From contig CAMHUU010000009.1 of assembly GCA_946188395.1 (NCBI GenBank), positions 18,980 through 82,979 on the forward strand: a stretch of DNA of 64,000 nucleotides, written 5' to 3'. The position numbers were made by a program, and so were the translations under genes. This DNA is from an uncultured Prevotellaceae bacterium. GTDB taxonomy: Bacteria; Bacteroidota; Bacteroidia; Bacteroidales; Bacteroidaceae. How positions within the stretch are numbered: position 1 is the stretch's first letter; each line of letters starts with the position of its first letter. The notes below the pieces were generated by a model, which was not told the DNA's origin, made no database searches, and worked only from the letters and a program-made list of their open reading frames with translations. Below are positions 42,541 to 51,612 of this stretch, piece after piece.

Positions 42541-43893
42541 CTATTCTTCCTCTTCATCCAGCCTTCCTCCCCACAGGTATTTGTTGGTCTCCTGAGCTGT
42601 TACCTTACTTAATAGCAGCAATGCCACCAGATTGGGAATGGCCATCAGGGCATTCATACAGTCGGCAATATTCCAGATAATGTCGAGGTTGATGATGCTG
42701 CCGAAGAACAATGCCACGATATACAGGATGCGGTAGAATCGGTTCGACTTGCGCTTCTCGATATAGTTCACGGCACTCTCGCCATAGTAGCTCCACCCCA
42801 GAATGGTACTGAAGGCAAAGGTCAGGATGCCGAAGCTCAGCAAAGGGGCTCCGATATAGGGTATCTTCGAGAAGGCGACCTTGGTCAGTGCTGCACCATC
42901 GGCATAACTGATATCGGGATAGGCGAGGATGCTCGACACCAATACCAGTCCTGTCAGGGCACAGATAATCACCGTATCCCAGAAGGTACCTGTACTCGAT
43001 ACCAAGGCCTGGCGAACGGGATTACGTGTCTGTGCAGCAGCAGCGACGATAGGTGCTGAACCCATACCACTCTCGTTCGAGAACAATCCGCGGGCAATAC
43101 CATAGCGTGCAGCCATCATCACGGTAGCTCCCACGAATCCACCTCCTGCTGCTTCAGGATGAAAGGCGGATTGTACGATGAGTTGTACGGCAGGCCACAC
43201 ATAGCCACTGTTCATCACAAGGATAACCACACAGCCTAACACATAAAGTAGTGCCATAAACGGTACAAATATGGTACACACGCGGGCGATGGCCTTCACA
43301 CCGCCAATGATGACCGAGGCAGCCAAGATACATACGAAGAGTCCAACAATCCATGTCGGTATGCCAAAGGTCTCACTGGCCAATAGGGCTATTGAATTGG
43401 CCTGTACGGTACAGCCAATGCCAAACGAGGCCAGGGCTGTAAAGACAGCAAACAGTAAGGCAAGCCATTTCATGCCCAGTCCACGTTCCAGGGCATACAT
43501 CGGACCACCATAGGTATGACCGTCCTTGGCTCTTACACGGTATTTCACGGCTAACAGCCCCTCTGCATATTTGGTGGCCATACCGAAGATACCAGTCAGC
43601 CAGCACCATAACACGGCTCCAGGACCTCCCAATGCCACGGCAGTGGCTACTCCCACGATGTTTCCCGTTCCAATGGTGGCTGCCAATGCAGTAGCCAAGG
43701 CTCCAAACTGACTGACATCTCCCTTGGCTCCAGGGTCTTTTTGGACAGACAGCCGGATGCCTGTCAATAGCTTTCGCTGGGGAATGCGCAGACGGAACGT
43801 CAGATATACGTGTGTGCCTAATAGCAGCACAATCATGGGCCATCCCCACAGGAAGCTTCCTAACAACGAGAAAAAATCGTTTATTGTATCCAT
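42541..43893 (-). CDS. Sodium:alanine/glycine symporter, AgcS family
   Basis: 450 aa with about 10-11 hydrophobic helices. Family motifs: FGALATALAATIGTGNIVGVATA (about 63-85), GPGAVLWCWLTGIFGMATKYAEGLLAVKYR, GGPMYALERGLG and FSNESGMGSAPIVAAAAQTRNPVRQALV. It imports alanine or glycine with Na+. The start is supported by the minus-strand -7 box TAACTTTG (complement 43914-43921). Confidence 0.95.
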   Translation of the reverse strand: MDTINDFFSLLGSFLWGWPMIVLLLGTHVYLTFRLRIPQRKLLTGIRLSVQKDPGAKGDVSQFGALATALAATIGTGNIVGVATAVALGGPGAVLWCWLTGIFGMATKYAEGLLAVKYRVRAKDGHTYGGPMYALERGLGMKWLALLFAVFTALASFGIGCTVQANSIALLASETFGIPTWIVGLFVCILAASVIIGGVKAIARVCTIFVPFMALLYVLGCVVILVMNSGYVWPAVQLIVQSAFHPEAAGGGFVGATVMMAARYGIARGLFSNESGMGSAPIVAAAAQTRNPVRQALVSSTGTFWDTVIICALTGLVLVSSILAYPDISYADGAALTKVAFSKIPYIGAPLLSFGILTFAFSTILGWSYYGESAVNYIEKRKSNRFYRILYIVALFFGSIINLDIIWNIADCMNALMAIPNLVALLLLSKVTAQETNKYLWGGRLDEEEE

Positions 43894-43913
43894 ATATCAG
43901 TCCAGTTTGCTTG

Positions 43914-43941
43914 CAAAGTTACGAATTTTTTTGTAATTTTG
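43914..43941. promoter_or_regulatory. Back-to-back promoters for agcS-like (minus) and S41 protease (plus)
   Basis: CAAAGTTA (43914-43921) reads TAACTTTG on the minus strand. TAATTTTG (43934-43941) is on the plus strand, 22 bases before the S41 protease ATG. The two -7 boxes are only 12 bases apart, so polymerase binding would be mutually exclusive. Confidence 0.75.
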
Positions 43942-43962
43942 CACGCAAAATTCAAATAAACG

Positions 43963-45537
43963 ATGAAAAAACGTTATATATTACTGATGACAGCCGTTTT
44001 GCTGGCTGTAGGGGGCTGGGCCCAGGAGGTGAAGAATCATAACCTGGAGGTTGCTAAGAATCTGGAGATTTTCAATGCGCTGTACAGGAATCTCGATATG
44101 ATGTATGTCGATACGCTGGATGCCAACAAGGTGGTCACGGCAGGTATCGATGCCATGCTCAACACGTTGGATCCCTATACGGAATATTATCCCGAAGAGC
44201 GTCAGAAGGACTTGAAACAGATGCTGACGGGTAAGTATGCGGGCATTGGTGCACTGATTCGCTATCACCAGAAACTGAAGCGCTGTGTCATCGAGGAACC
44301 CTACGAGGGTATGCCTGCCGCAGTGAATGGCCTAAAGAAGGGCGATATCATCCTCCAGATTGACGACTCGCTGATGACCGACAAGACGACATCCTATGTG
44401 AGTAGTCATCTGCGTGGTGAACCTGGTACCACCTTCTTGCTGAAGATTCAGCGCCCATCGACGGGTAAGAAGATGACGTTTAAAATCACACGCCAGTCCA
44501 TCAAGATGCCCGAGATTACGTGGTATGGCATGTTGCCCAACCAGACGGGATATATCGCCCTGAACACCTTTACAGGCGAACCGTCTAAACAGATGCGCCT
44601 GGCTTTTGTTGACCTGAAGAAACAAGGTGCCGAGAAGCTGATTCTTGACCTTCGTGGCAATGGTGGAGGCTCTCTGTCGGAGTGTGTCGATATCCTGAAC
44701 ATGTGGTTGCCGAAGGGCCTGAAAATCGTAGAGACAAAGGGTAAACTGAAGCGTGCTAACAACGAATACAAGACACGCTTGGAGCCCATAGATACGGTGA
44801 TGCCGCTGGTGGTGCTGGTCAACAAAGAGACAGCCTCTGCCTCGGAGATTACCAGTGGAGCCTTGCAGGACTTGAAACGTGGTGTCATCATTGGTACACG
44901 CACCTATGGCAAGGGTCTGGTACAGGTGCCCAACATCGACCTGCCCTATAATGCCAATCTGAAACTGACCACCTCACGCTATTATCTGCCTTCAGGACGA
45001 GGCATCGAGATGAAGGATGGTCTGAAACCCGATATCGAGGTGAAGCCTGACACCTTGGCGAATATCACGCTCTATCTGGATCGCTTGGACTCTACGGAGA
45101 CTGTACTCGACTATGTGGTGGAGTATATCGGAAAACACCCGACCATTGCTCCTGCGGCTGACTTCCATTTGACGGATGCTGACTATGCGGATTTCAAACA
45201 GCGCGTCATCAAGGCGGGATTTACCTACGACCAGCTCAGCAAGAAACAGTTCGAGGAGATGGAGAAGGCCATGAAGTTTGAGGGTTACTACGACGAAGCC
45301 AAGGCGGAACTGGAGGCCCTGAAGGCGAAGATTGACCATCACGACCTAAATAGCGATCTGGATCGTCATCGCGACGAGATTCAGCAGATGCTGGAACAGG
45401 ACATCGTGTCAGCCTATTACTATCAGGGCGGTGAACTACAGGTGGGCTTACGTAACGACAAAACCCTTCAGGAAGCACAGCGCATCCTGGATACCCCAGG
45501 GGAATACAATCGAATCCTAAAAGGAAAATCGGAATAA
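43963..45537 (+). CDS. C-terminal processing peptidase, S41 family, exported
   Basis: 524 aa with signal peptide MKKRYILLMTAVLLAVGGWAQ. Layout: N-terminal helices (LDPYTEYYP), a PDZ domain at about 90-175 (GMPAAVNGLKKGDIILQIDD), then the protease core. KLILDLRGNGGGSL precedes the catalytic Ser in KETASASEITSGAL (about 291), and the catalytic Lys is in RTYGKGLVQ (about 317). The C-terminal region is helical. CtpA-like enzymes trim periplasmic or envelope proteins. Expressed from its own promoter. Confidence 0.95.
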   Translation: MKKRYILLMTAVLLAVGGWAQEVKNHNLEVAKNLEIFNALYRNLDMMYVDTLDANKVVTAGIDAMLNTLDPYTEYYPEERQKDLKQMLTGKYAGIGALIRYHQKLKRCVIEEPYEGMPAAVNGLKKGDIILQIDDSLMTDKTTSYVSSHLRGEPGTTFLLKIQRPSTGKKMTFKITRQSIKMPEITWYGMLPNQTGYIALNTFTGEPSKQMRLAFVDLKKQGAEKLILDLRGNGGGSLSECVDILNMWLPKGLKIVETKGKLKRANNEYKTRLEPIDTVMPLVVLVNKETASASEITSGALQDLKRGVIIGTRTYGKGLVQVPNIDLPYNANLKLTTSRYYLPSGRGIEMKDGLKPDIEVKPDTLANITLYLDRLDSTETVLDYVVEYIGKHPTIAPAADFHLTDADYADFKQRVIKAGFTYDQLSKKQFEEMEKAMKFEGYYDEAKAELEALKAKIDHHDLNSDLDRHRDEIQQMLEQDIVSAYYYQGGELQVGLRNDKTLQEAQRILDTPGEYNRILKGKSE

Positions 45538-45598
45538 CGACATATCGAAATATCGATATCCCGTTATCCCGCCATTCCGTCATTCCGTTATCCCGAAA
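45538..45598. repeat. Tandem micro-repeat spacer between convergent genes
   Basis: ATATCGA words followed by repeated CATTCCGTTATCCCG words fill the whole gap between the S41 protease and sirtuin genes. No T-tract terminator is seen. Confidence 0.7.
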
Positions 45599-46291
45599 TC
45601 ACGGAACCAGCATTTGCATCAGTTCCTTCATGCCCTCTGAGGCACCCTTCTGAATCTGTTGCACGCGCCCTCCCGCAGAAACGGGATTGGGGTCAATCAG
45701 ATAGACGGGAACGTCAGGACGGGCATAATGGATAAGTCCTGCTGCGGGATAGACCACCAGCGAGGTACCGATGATGATGAAGATGTCTGCCTCACTGACA
45801 GCCTGTGCGGCAGCCTCAATCATGGGTACTGCCTCTCCGAAAAACACGATGAACGGACGCAGCAATGAACCGTCACCTGCTTTGGTTCCAGGCTCTACCT
45901 CACAATTCTCAGGAGTCAGCGTCTGCTGATAGCGAGGGTCATCGGGGTCGTTGCTGGAACAGACCTTCATCAACTCACCATGCAGATGGATGACATTCGT
46001 CGAACCAGCCATTTCATGCAGGTTGTCGACATTCTGGGTCACTACCGTAACTTCGTAATTCTTCTCTAACTCAGCCACCAGTTGGTGGCCCTCATTGGGT
46101 TTTACACCCCAACACTTCTTGCGAAGCATGTTATAGAAATTGGTTACCAACGTAGGATCTGCCAGCCAGCCCTCATGGGTGGCCACCTTCTGAACGGGAT
46201 AGTTTTCCCACAATCCATCGGCATCGCGGAAAGTCTTCAGACCACTCTCCACTGACATGCCTGCACCAGTCAAAACAACAATCTTTTTCAT
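45599..46291 (-). CDS. cobB: SIR2-family NAD-dependent protein deacylase
   Basis: ATG at complement 46289-46291 (MKKIVVLTGAGMSVESG) is chosen; the track start is 8 codons earlier and overlaps the promoter zone. 230 aa. NAD site GAGMSVESGLKTFRDADG, TQNVDNLHE, catalytic His in VIHLHGELMKV, and GTSLVVYPAAGL are intact. Only two cysteines (KVC and ENC) remain in the usual Zn-ribbon region, so the full four-Cys zinc site is absent, as in some bacterial class III-like sirtuins. It removes acyl groups from lysines, possibly succinyl or other acyls. Confidence 0.94.
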   Translation of the reverse strand: MKKIVVLTGAGMSVESGLKTFRDADGLWENYPVQKVATHEGWLADPTLVTNFYNMLRKKCWGVKPNEGHQLVAELEKNYEVTVVTQNVDNLHEMAGSTNVIHLHGELMKVCSSNDPDDPRYQQTLTPENCEVEPGTKAGDGSLLRPFIVFFGEAVPMIEAAAQAVSEADIFIIIGTSLVVYPAAGLIHYARPDVPVYLIDPNPVSAGGRVQQIQKGASEGMKELMQMLVP

Positions 46292-46312
46292 AAAATAAGT
46301 GTTAATATGGTG

Positions 46313-46320
46313 CAAATATA
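46313..46320 (-). promoter_or_regulatory. Promoter -7 box for the sirtuin gene
   Basis: CAAATATA reads TATATTTG on the minus strand, 21 bases before the chosen ATG. Confidence 0.65.
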
Positions 46321-46344
46321 CGCTTTTTACATCAAAAGAAATGG

Positions 46345-46403
46345 TCCTTTAACTCCTTTTAACTCCTTTAACTCCTTTAACTCCTTCAAAAGTTGTACCT
46401 TTG
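46345..46403 (+). promoter_or_regulatory. Micro-repeat then promoter of the FKBP genes
   Basis: Four to five TTTAACTCC units (46345-46388) lie between two divergent promoters. TACCTTTG at 46396-46403 is the -7 box for the first FKBP gene. Confidence 0.75.
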
Positions 46404-46448
46404 CAGCCGATTTTTCAGAATTACACATTATTAATATAGAGAAAAGAC

Positions 46449-47054
46449 ATGGATAAAGTAAGTTATGCTTTGGGGCTTGGCATTGGTCAGCAGCTGGCAC
46501 AGATGGGAGCCTCAGACTTGAATATCGACGATTTTGCACAGGCCATCAAGGACGTGATTGCCGGTAATCCCCTGCAGGTCAAGCACCAGGACGCACAGCA
46601 GATTGTGCAGGAGTACTTCGCCAAGAAGGAGGAGGTGCTCAATAAGCAGCGTGCTGAGGCTGGCAAGGCCCATAAGGAGGCTGGCGAGAAATACTTGGCT
46701 GAGAATGCCAAGAAGGATGGTGTCATCACCCTGCCCAGTGGACTGCAGTATCAGGTGCTGAAGGAAGGCAACGGCAAGAAGCCTACCGCAAAGGACAGCG
46801 TGAAGTGCCACTACGAGGGTTTCCTCATCGATGGTACGGTGTTCGACAGCAGTGTACAGCGCGGAGAACCCGCTGTATTTGGCTTGCAGCAGGTCATCGC
46901 CGGTTGGACCGAAGGCCTGCAGCTGATGCAGGAAGGTGCCAAGTACCGTTTCTTCATTCCCTATCGCCTGGCCTATGGCGAGGGTGGTGCAGGAGCCTCG
47001 ATTCCTCCCTTCGCAGCACTCATCTTCGACGTGGAATTAATCCAGGTGATGTAA
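46449..47054 (+). CDS. FKBP-type peptidyl-prolyl isomerase, FklB/Mip-like, no signal peptide
   Basis: 201 aa. The N-terminal dimerisation helices (VSYALGLGIGQQLAQMG... QQIVQEYFAKKEEVLNKQR) and long helix (GEKYLAENAKKDGV) precede an FKBP domain: LQYQVLKEGNGKKP, VKCHYEGFLIDGTVFDSS, QVIAGWTEGLQLMQEGAKYRFFIPYRLAYGEGG and ALIFDVELI. It catalyses cis-trans proline isomerisation and chaperoning. Without a signal peptide it would be cytoplasmic, unlike the neighbour. Confidence 0.95.
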   Translation: MDKVSYALGLGIGQQLAQMGASDLNIDDFAQAIKDVIAGNPLQVKHQDAQQIVQEYFAKKEEVLNKQRAEAGKAHKEAGEKYLAENAKKDGVITLPSGLQYQVLKEGNGKKPTAKDSVKCHYEGFLIDGTVFDSSVQRGEPAVFGLQQVIAGWTEGLQLMQEGAKYRFFIPYRLAYGEGGAGASIPPFAALIFDVELIQVM

Positions 47055-47103
47055 CTCCCGAAATAACGCAATTAAAATAATAAATAATTTTTAAAAAACA
47101 ACA

Positions 47104-47985
47104 ATGAAAAAGTTTTCTTTCGCTGCACTTGCAGCAATTTCTGCCGTTATGATGTTTGCATGCGGCAATGGCACTCCCAAGGCAAGCCTGAAGAGTGACA
47201 TCGACACCGTTAGCTATGCTATCGGTATGGCTCAGACACAGGGTCTGAAAGAATACCTCGTGGGTCGTATGGGTATTGACACCACTTACATGGACGAGTT
47301 CATCAAGGGTCTGAACGAAGGCGCCAACGCTGGTGACGACAAGAAGAAGGCCGCTTACTTTGCTGGTATCCAGATTGGTCAGCAGATTTCTAACCAGATG
47401 GTTAAGGGTATCAATCACGAGCTGTTTGGTGAGGATTCTACCAAGACCATCTCTCTGAAGAACTTCATGGCTGGTTTCATCAGCGGAACGACTGGCAAGA
47501 ATGCCATCATGACCGTTGACTCTGCTGCTCAGGTGGCTCAGGATATGATGCGTGCCATCAAGGCTAAGAATATGGAGAAGGAGTTTGGCCCCAACAAGGA
47601 GGCTGGTGAGAAATACCTGGCCGAAAATGCCAAGAAGGAAGGTGTGAAGGTGCTCGATGGTGGCGTACAGTATAAGGTCATCAAGGAGGGTACTGGTGCT
47701 ATGCCTAAGGACACTTCTATGGTGAAGGTTCACTACGAGGGTAAGACCATCGATGGTAAGGTGTTCGACAGCTCTTATCAGCGCGGTCAGCCTGCTGACT
47801 TCCGTGCCAACCAGGTGATTAAGGGTTGGACTGAGGCACTTGTTCACATGCCCGCAGGATCTATCTGGGAGGTTTATATTCCTCAGGAACTGGCTTATGG
47901 CGAGCGCCAGCAGGGTGCTGACATCAAGCCCTTCTCTATGCTGATCTTCAAGATTGAACTGCTCGAAGTAGACGGTAAAAAGTAA
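47104..47985 (+). CDS. FKBP-type peptidyl-prolyl isomerase lipoprotein
   Basis: 293 aa with a lipoprotein signal (FAALAAISAVMMFAC). It has the same architecture as the preceding gene: dimerisation helices (VSYAIGMAQTQGLKEYLV), a long helix containing the shared GEKYLAENAKKEG words, then an FKBP domain (VQYKVIKEGTG, VKVHYEGKTIDGKVFDSS, VIKGWTEALVHMPAGS, ELAYGERQQG). The pair looks like a tandem duplication with split localisation: this one folds envelope proteins. 49 bases separate the genes. Confidence 0.95.
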   Translation: MKKFSFAALAAISAVMMFACGNGTPKASLKSDIDTVSYAIGMAQTQGLKEYLVGRMGIDTTYMDEFIKGLNEGANAGDDKKKAAYFAGIQIGQQISNQMVKGINHELFGEDSTKTISLKNFMAGFISGTTGKNAIMTVDSAAQVAQDMMRAIKAKNMEKEFGPNKEAGEKYLAENAKKEGVKVLDGGVQYKVIKEGTGAMPKDTSMVKVHYEGKTIDGKVFDSSYQRGQPADFRANQVIKGWTEALVHMPAGSIWEVYIPQELAYGERQQGADIKPFSMLIFKIELLEVDGKK

Positions 47986-47993
47986 TTTTGGGG

Positions 47994-48329
47994 ATGCAAG
48001 AGACCAGACAAAACAAAATTGCGCGTCTGCTTCAGAAGGAACTGAGTGTGATCTTTCAGGAGCAGACGCGCTCCTTACATGGAGTGATGGTCAGCGTGAC
48101 GCGTGTCAAAATTTCGCCTGACCTCAGCGTCTGTACGGCCTATCTCAGCATCTTCCCCTCCGAGAAGGCGGACGAACTCATTCAGAATATCACGAAGAAC
48201 GAGAAACAGATTCGTTACGAACTGGGGACGCGTGTGCGCTATCAGTTGCGCATCATTCCCGAACTGCGCTTCTTCATCGATGACTCACTCGACTACATCG
48301 AACGCATCGACGAACTCCTGAAGAAGTAA
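47994..48329 (+). CDS. rbfA: Ribosome-binding factor A
   Basis: ATG 47994 (MQETRQNKIARLLQKEL) is chosen over the TTG at 47988. 111 aa, KH-like fold typical of RbfA: TRSLHGVMVSVTRVKISPDLSVCTAYLSIFP and RVRYQLRIIPELRFFIDDSLDYIERIDELL. It binds 30S subunits during late maturation. It lies 8 bases after the FKBP lipoprotein stop; the junction with the next gene is an ACCTCTC micro-repeat. Confidence 0.95.
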   Translation: MQETRQNKIARLLQKELSVIFQEQTRSLHGVMVSVTRVKISPDLSVCTAYLSIFPSEKADELIQNITKNEKQIRYELGTRVRYQLRIIPELRFFIDDSLDYIERIDELLKK

Positions 48330-48369
48330 TCATACCTCTCACCTCTCACTTCTCACCTCTCACCTCTCA
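48330..48369 (+). repeat. Tandem micro-repeat between rbfA and the permease gene
   Basis: Five near-copies of ACCTCTC/ACTTCTC run directly into the ATG of the permease gene. Confidence 0.75.
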
Positions 48370-49611
48370 ATGACGTCCTTCCCCTTCTACATCGCCCGGC
48401 GGTATCTCTTTTCGAAGAAGTCTACCCACGCCATCAATATCATCAGTGCCATCTCTGTCATCGGGGTGGCAGTGGCTACGATGGCCTTGGTGGTCACGCT
48501 GAGCGTGTTCAACGGGTTTCACGACATGGTGGCGTCGTTTTTTACCCAGATGGACCCTCAACTGAAGGTGACTCCGGTAAAAGGCAAGGCGGCACCAGCC
48601 GATGACCCCATCTTAACCCAGATACGTCAGATGGATGCTGTCGAGGTGGCCACGGAATGTCTCGAGGACCAGGCCTTGGCAGTCTATGGCGATCGCCAAC
48701 TGATGGTCAAGGTCAAGGGTGTGGAGGATAATTTCGACCAGCTGACGCATATTCGTGAGATTCTCGAGGGTGATGGTACCTTTGAACTCCATGCTGCCGA
48801 TATGAACTACGGCATTCCCGGACTGGGCGTGGCTTATCTGCTGGGCATGGGATATACTTACAACAAGCCGCTGAAGATCTATGCCCCTCAGCGTGAGGGA
48901 CAGCTCGATATGGCCAATCCCATGGAGGGCTTTGTCGAGGATGAACTTTTTTCGCCCGGTGTGCTCTTTGCCATGAAGCAGGGAAAGTACGACAAGAACT
49001 ACATCCTCACGAGTATCTATTTCACGCGAAAACTGTTTGCGCAGGATGGCATGCTCTCTTCGTTGGAGCTGCGCCTGAAACCGGGCAGTGATTTCGAAAA
49101 GGTCAAGAAAGAGATGCAGCAGGTGGCTGGTGACCAGTATCTGGTGCGCGACCGCTATGAACAGCAGGAGGACACCTTCCGCATCATGAAAATCGAGAAA
49201 CTCATTGCCTATGTTTTCCTGACCTTTATCCTGATGATAGCGTGTTTCAATATCATCGGTTCACTGTCGATGCTCATCATCGACAAGCGCGACGATGTGG
49301 TGACACTGCGTAACTTAGGGGCTTCCGACAGTCAGATATCACGTATCTTCCTGTTTGAAGGACGCATGATATCCTGCTTGGGAGCGGTGATTGGCATCGT
49401 CATCGGACTCTTGCTCTGCTGGTTGCAACAACAATATGACATTGTCCGCCTAGGGTCTTCCGAAGGCTCTTTCGTGGTCGATGCCTATCCGGTCAGTGTC
49501 CATCCTACGGACATCATCCTGATCTTCATCACTGTCCTGGCAGTGGGATTCCTCAGCGTATGGTATCCCGTACGCTATTTCTCCAAACGTCTGTTGAATC
49601 CTAACAACTAA
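48370..49611 (+). CDS. LolC/LolE-like lipoprotein-releasing permease (FtsX/MacB fold)
   Basis: 413 aa: helix 1 at about 20-50 (INIISAISVIGVAVATMALVVTLSVFNGFH, the LolC/E start), a large periplasmic domain (about 55-275), then three helices including FLTFILMIACFNIIGSLSMLIIDKRDDVVTLRNLGAS, the FtsX signature. It would work with a LolD-type ATPase to release lipoproteins for outer-membrane sorting; no ATPase gene is adjacent. The rbfA-lolE order is familiar in Bacteroidota. Confidence 0.92.
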   Translation: MTSFPFYIARRYLFSKKSTHAINIISAISVIGVAVATMALVVTLSVFNGFHDMVASFFTQMDPQLKVTPVKGKAAPADDPILTQIRQMDAVEVATECLEDQALAVYGDRQLMVKVKGVEDNFDQLTHIREILEGDGTFELHAADMNYGIPGLGVAYLLGMGYTYNKPLKIYAPQREGQLDMANPMEGFVEDELFSPGVLFAMKQGKYDKNYILTSIYFTRKLFAQDGMLSSLELRLKPGSDFEKVKKEMQQVAGDQYLVRDRYEQQEDTFRIMKIEKLIAYVFLTFILMIACFNIIGSLSMLIIDKRDDVVTLRNLGASDSQISRIFLFEGRMISCLGAVIGIVIGLLLCWLQQQYDIVRLGSSEGSFVVDAYPVSVHPTDIILIFITVLAVGFLSVWYPVRYFSKRLLNPNN

Positions 49612-49620
49612 TCTGGGGAT

Positions 49621-51588
49621 TCAAGGCACCAGCCTGTTGTCTATCATACGGTTCATATATTGCTGTATGATAGCCTTCAGCTCACGCTCCATCTCACTCA
49701 TCTTACCTCTCACCTCTAACCTCTCACCTCTAACATCTGACATCATCCGGTAGTCATCCAGTCGATACAGGCCAATAGTGTGCTCGCCATCAAACTGGAG
49801 CACATAGTCACCCTTGCAATACTGATAGATGCCATCCAGGTAGTTTACAGCCCAGGTGTCCTTGGCAGGGGTGTTCAACAGGTCACAACCGAAAGCCATA
49901 TAGGGCTTGTCATACCCCACCATACCTAAAATAGTGGGAAGAATATCTGTCTGTTGGGCAATGCCTTCGTGAATGCCTGGCGTCAGCTGACCACTGGGGT
50001 CGTAGAGGATGATCGAGGTACTGAACTGATTGATGGCGCTCTTGTATTCTGCATGGTTGCTGGCATTGGTATGGTCACCAGTCAACACGAAGATGGTATT
50101 CTTAAACCACGGCTCTTTGCTGGCTTCGGCAAAGAAGCGCCGCAGGGCATGGTCGGTATAGCGGATACACTTATGGATGGGCATCTCCTCTTCGCGGAAC
50201 ACATCCTTGTACTGCTCGGGCACATGGAACGGATGATGACTGGTCAGCGTAAACAGGGTGGTCATAAAGGGCTCCTTCATGTCATTCATCTTCATGCGGA
50301 AATACTGCATGAAAGGCTCATCCCAGATGCCCCACCAGTTGTCGTAGGCTGCACGTCCCTCTGTGCGGGGGTCTGCCTCGAAGTCCTCCTGACTCCAGGC
50401 ATGCTGAAAACCAGTGGCCTTGGTGAATCCCTGGAAACCTAAACTCGATGCCGGGGCACCATGGAAGAAGGCTGTCTCGTAGCCCAGACTGTCTAGACAC
50501 GCTGCCAAACCACTCAGACGATTGGTGGCATGCGAGGCAGCGACAAACGACTCTGCAAACATAGGTAGTCCCGACAGGGCCGAAGGCATGGCATCAATGC
50601 TGGCCCTGCCATTGGCATAGCTATAGCGCCAGGTGACGGCAGCATGGTCGATGAGTGAGTCTAAAAACTCCGTATAACCCTTGTAGCCAGGTAGCATCTC
50701 GCGGTTCAGACTACCAAAATATTCGCGACCAAAACTCTCCAGGAAAATGACGACCACATTTTTCCTCTCCCCATCATCCCTACCATCCCTACTTAACCTA
50801 CTCTCCCTACCACCATCATGTATCGGACTATAGATACTCTCCAGTTCTTGTTCGTCGGTAAAGAATGCCGGTCTGTGGTAGGAGTTCTTGCCGATGGTAC
50901 GCAACATAGAGAAGGGCGTATTCAGAATCAACGAGGCATCGTTGGGACGGATAATAAACTGGTTGGCAGTACTGATCTTGATGGGGCGGTTGTCCCATAA
51001 TCCTCCTCGCATACCTGCCCAGCATAGATAGGCAGCGATGAGCAGCGAGCATGTCTGCACCAGATAGTAGCGCCCCTGTGACCGTACTTGTGGCTTGGGG
51101 GTGCGATAGCATTTGTACAGGAACACCATCAGCACGATGAATAGCAATACCAGATACCAGTGGCGCAGGAATTCATAGCCTACGATGGTACCCAGTTTGT
51201 CGTCTCCGCCAAACTCACTGAAGAAAGCGATGGTGGTGCGACGGGCTGTATATTGGAAATACACGGAGTCGCCTAAGTTCATGGCCAGTCCCAAACCATT
51301 GACCACCACATAAAGCCATTTGCAGATGTGTTGCCAGCGTACGGTTTCTTTCAGGTGTAAGGGCAGGAAGACCATCAGCACATATAGCGCATTGGTATAG
51401 GCGATAGCCGAGGTGTCGAAATAAAGCCCTCCTACGACGATGCTCCAGGCCTGAAGGGAAAAGACATGCTCATAGGTGCTCAGGTTTTCCAGCAGGAAAG
51501 CCAGTCGCGTCACCCCGTAGGCAATATATAGCAATAGCAGGTTGAGCATTACTGCCCCCAGCACCGCAATAGTCCTTTTATCCCTCAT
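49621..51588 (-). CDS. LtaS-like membrane sulfatase-fold transferase (copy 1)
   Basis: 655 aa. Five N-terminal helices (to about 200), then an extracytoplasmic sulfatase/LtaS domain: metal Glu in VVVIFLESFGREYFGSLN, nucleophile region ANGRASIDAMPSALSGLP (Ser rather than the Thr of LtaS), FHGAPASSLGF, and metal motif VLTGDHTNASNH. Family members transfer phosphoglycerol or phosphoethanolamine from lipids to an envelope acceptor. It is very similar in layout to the next upstream gene. The C-terminus carries an in-frame ACCTCTA/ACCTCTC micro-repeat (RGERLEVRGKM). Last gene of the minus-strand operon. Confidence 0.9.
   Translation of the reverse strand: MRDKRTIAVLGAVMLNLLLLYIAYGVTRLAFLLENLSTYEHVFSLQAWSIVVGGLYFDTSAIAYTNALYVLMVFLPLHLKETVRWQHICKWLYVVVNGLGLAMNLGDSVYFQYTARRTTIAFFSEFGGDDKLGTIVGYEFLRHWYLVLLFIVLMVFLYKCYRTPKPQVRSQGRYYLVQTCSLLIAAYLCWAGMRGGLWDNRPIKISTANQFIIRPNDASLILNTPFSMLRTIGKNSYHRPAFFTDEQELESIYSPIHDGGRESRLSRDGRDDGERKNVVVIFLESFGREYFGSLNREMLPGYKGYTEFLDSLIDHAAVTWRYSYANGRASIDAMPSALSGLPMFAESFVAASHATNRLSGLAACLDSLGYETAFFHGAPASSLGFQGFTKATGFQHAWSQEDFEADPRTEGRAAYDNWWGIWDEPFMQYFRMKMNDMKEPFMTTLFTLTSHHPFHVPEQYKDVFREEEMPIHKCIRYTDHALRRFFAEASKEPWFKNTIFVLTGDHTNASNHAEYKSAINQFSTSIILYDPSGQLTPGIHEGIAQQTDILPTILGMVGYDKPYMAFGCDLLNTPAKDTWAVNYLDGIYQYCKGDYVLQFDGEHTIGLYRLDDYRMMSDVRGERLEVRGKMSEMERELKAIIQQYMNRMIDNRLVP
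49700..49742 (-). repeat. In-frame micro-repeat near the C-terminus of LtaS-like copy 1
   Basis: Four to five near-copies of ACCTCTC/ACCTCTA, encoding VRGERLEVRGKM on the minus strand, just before the conserved C-terminal REL-KAIIQQYMNRM helix. The same kind of repeat is at the equivalent place in copy 2. Confidence 0.75.
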
Positions 51589-51612
51589 CTCTTAATTCTT
51601 ATCTCTTAATTC

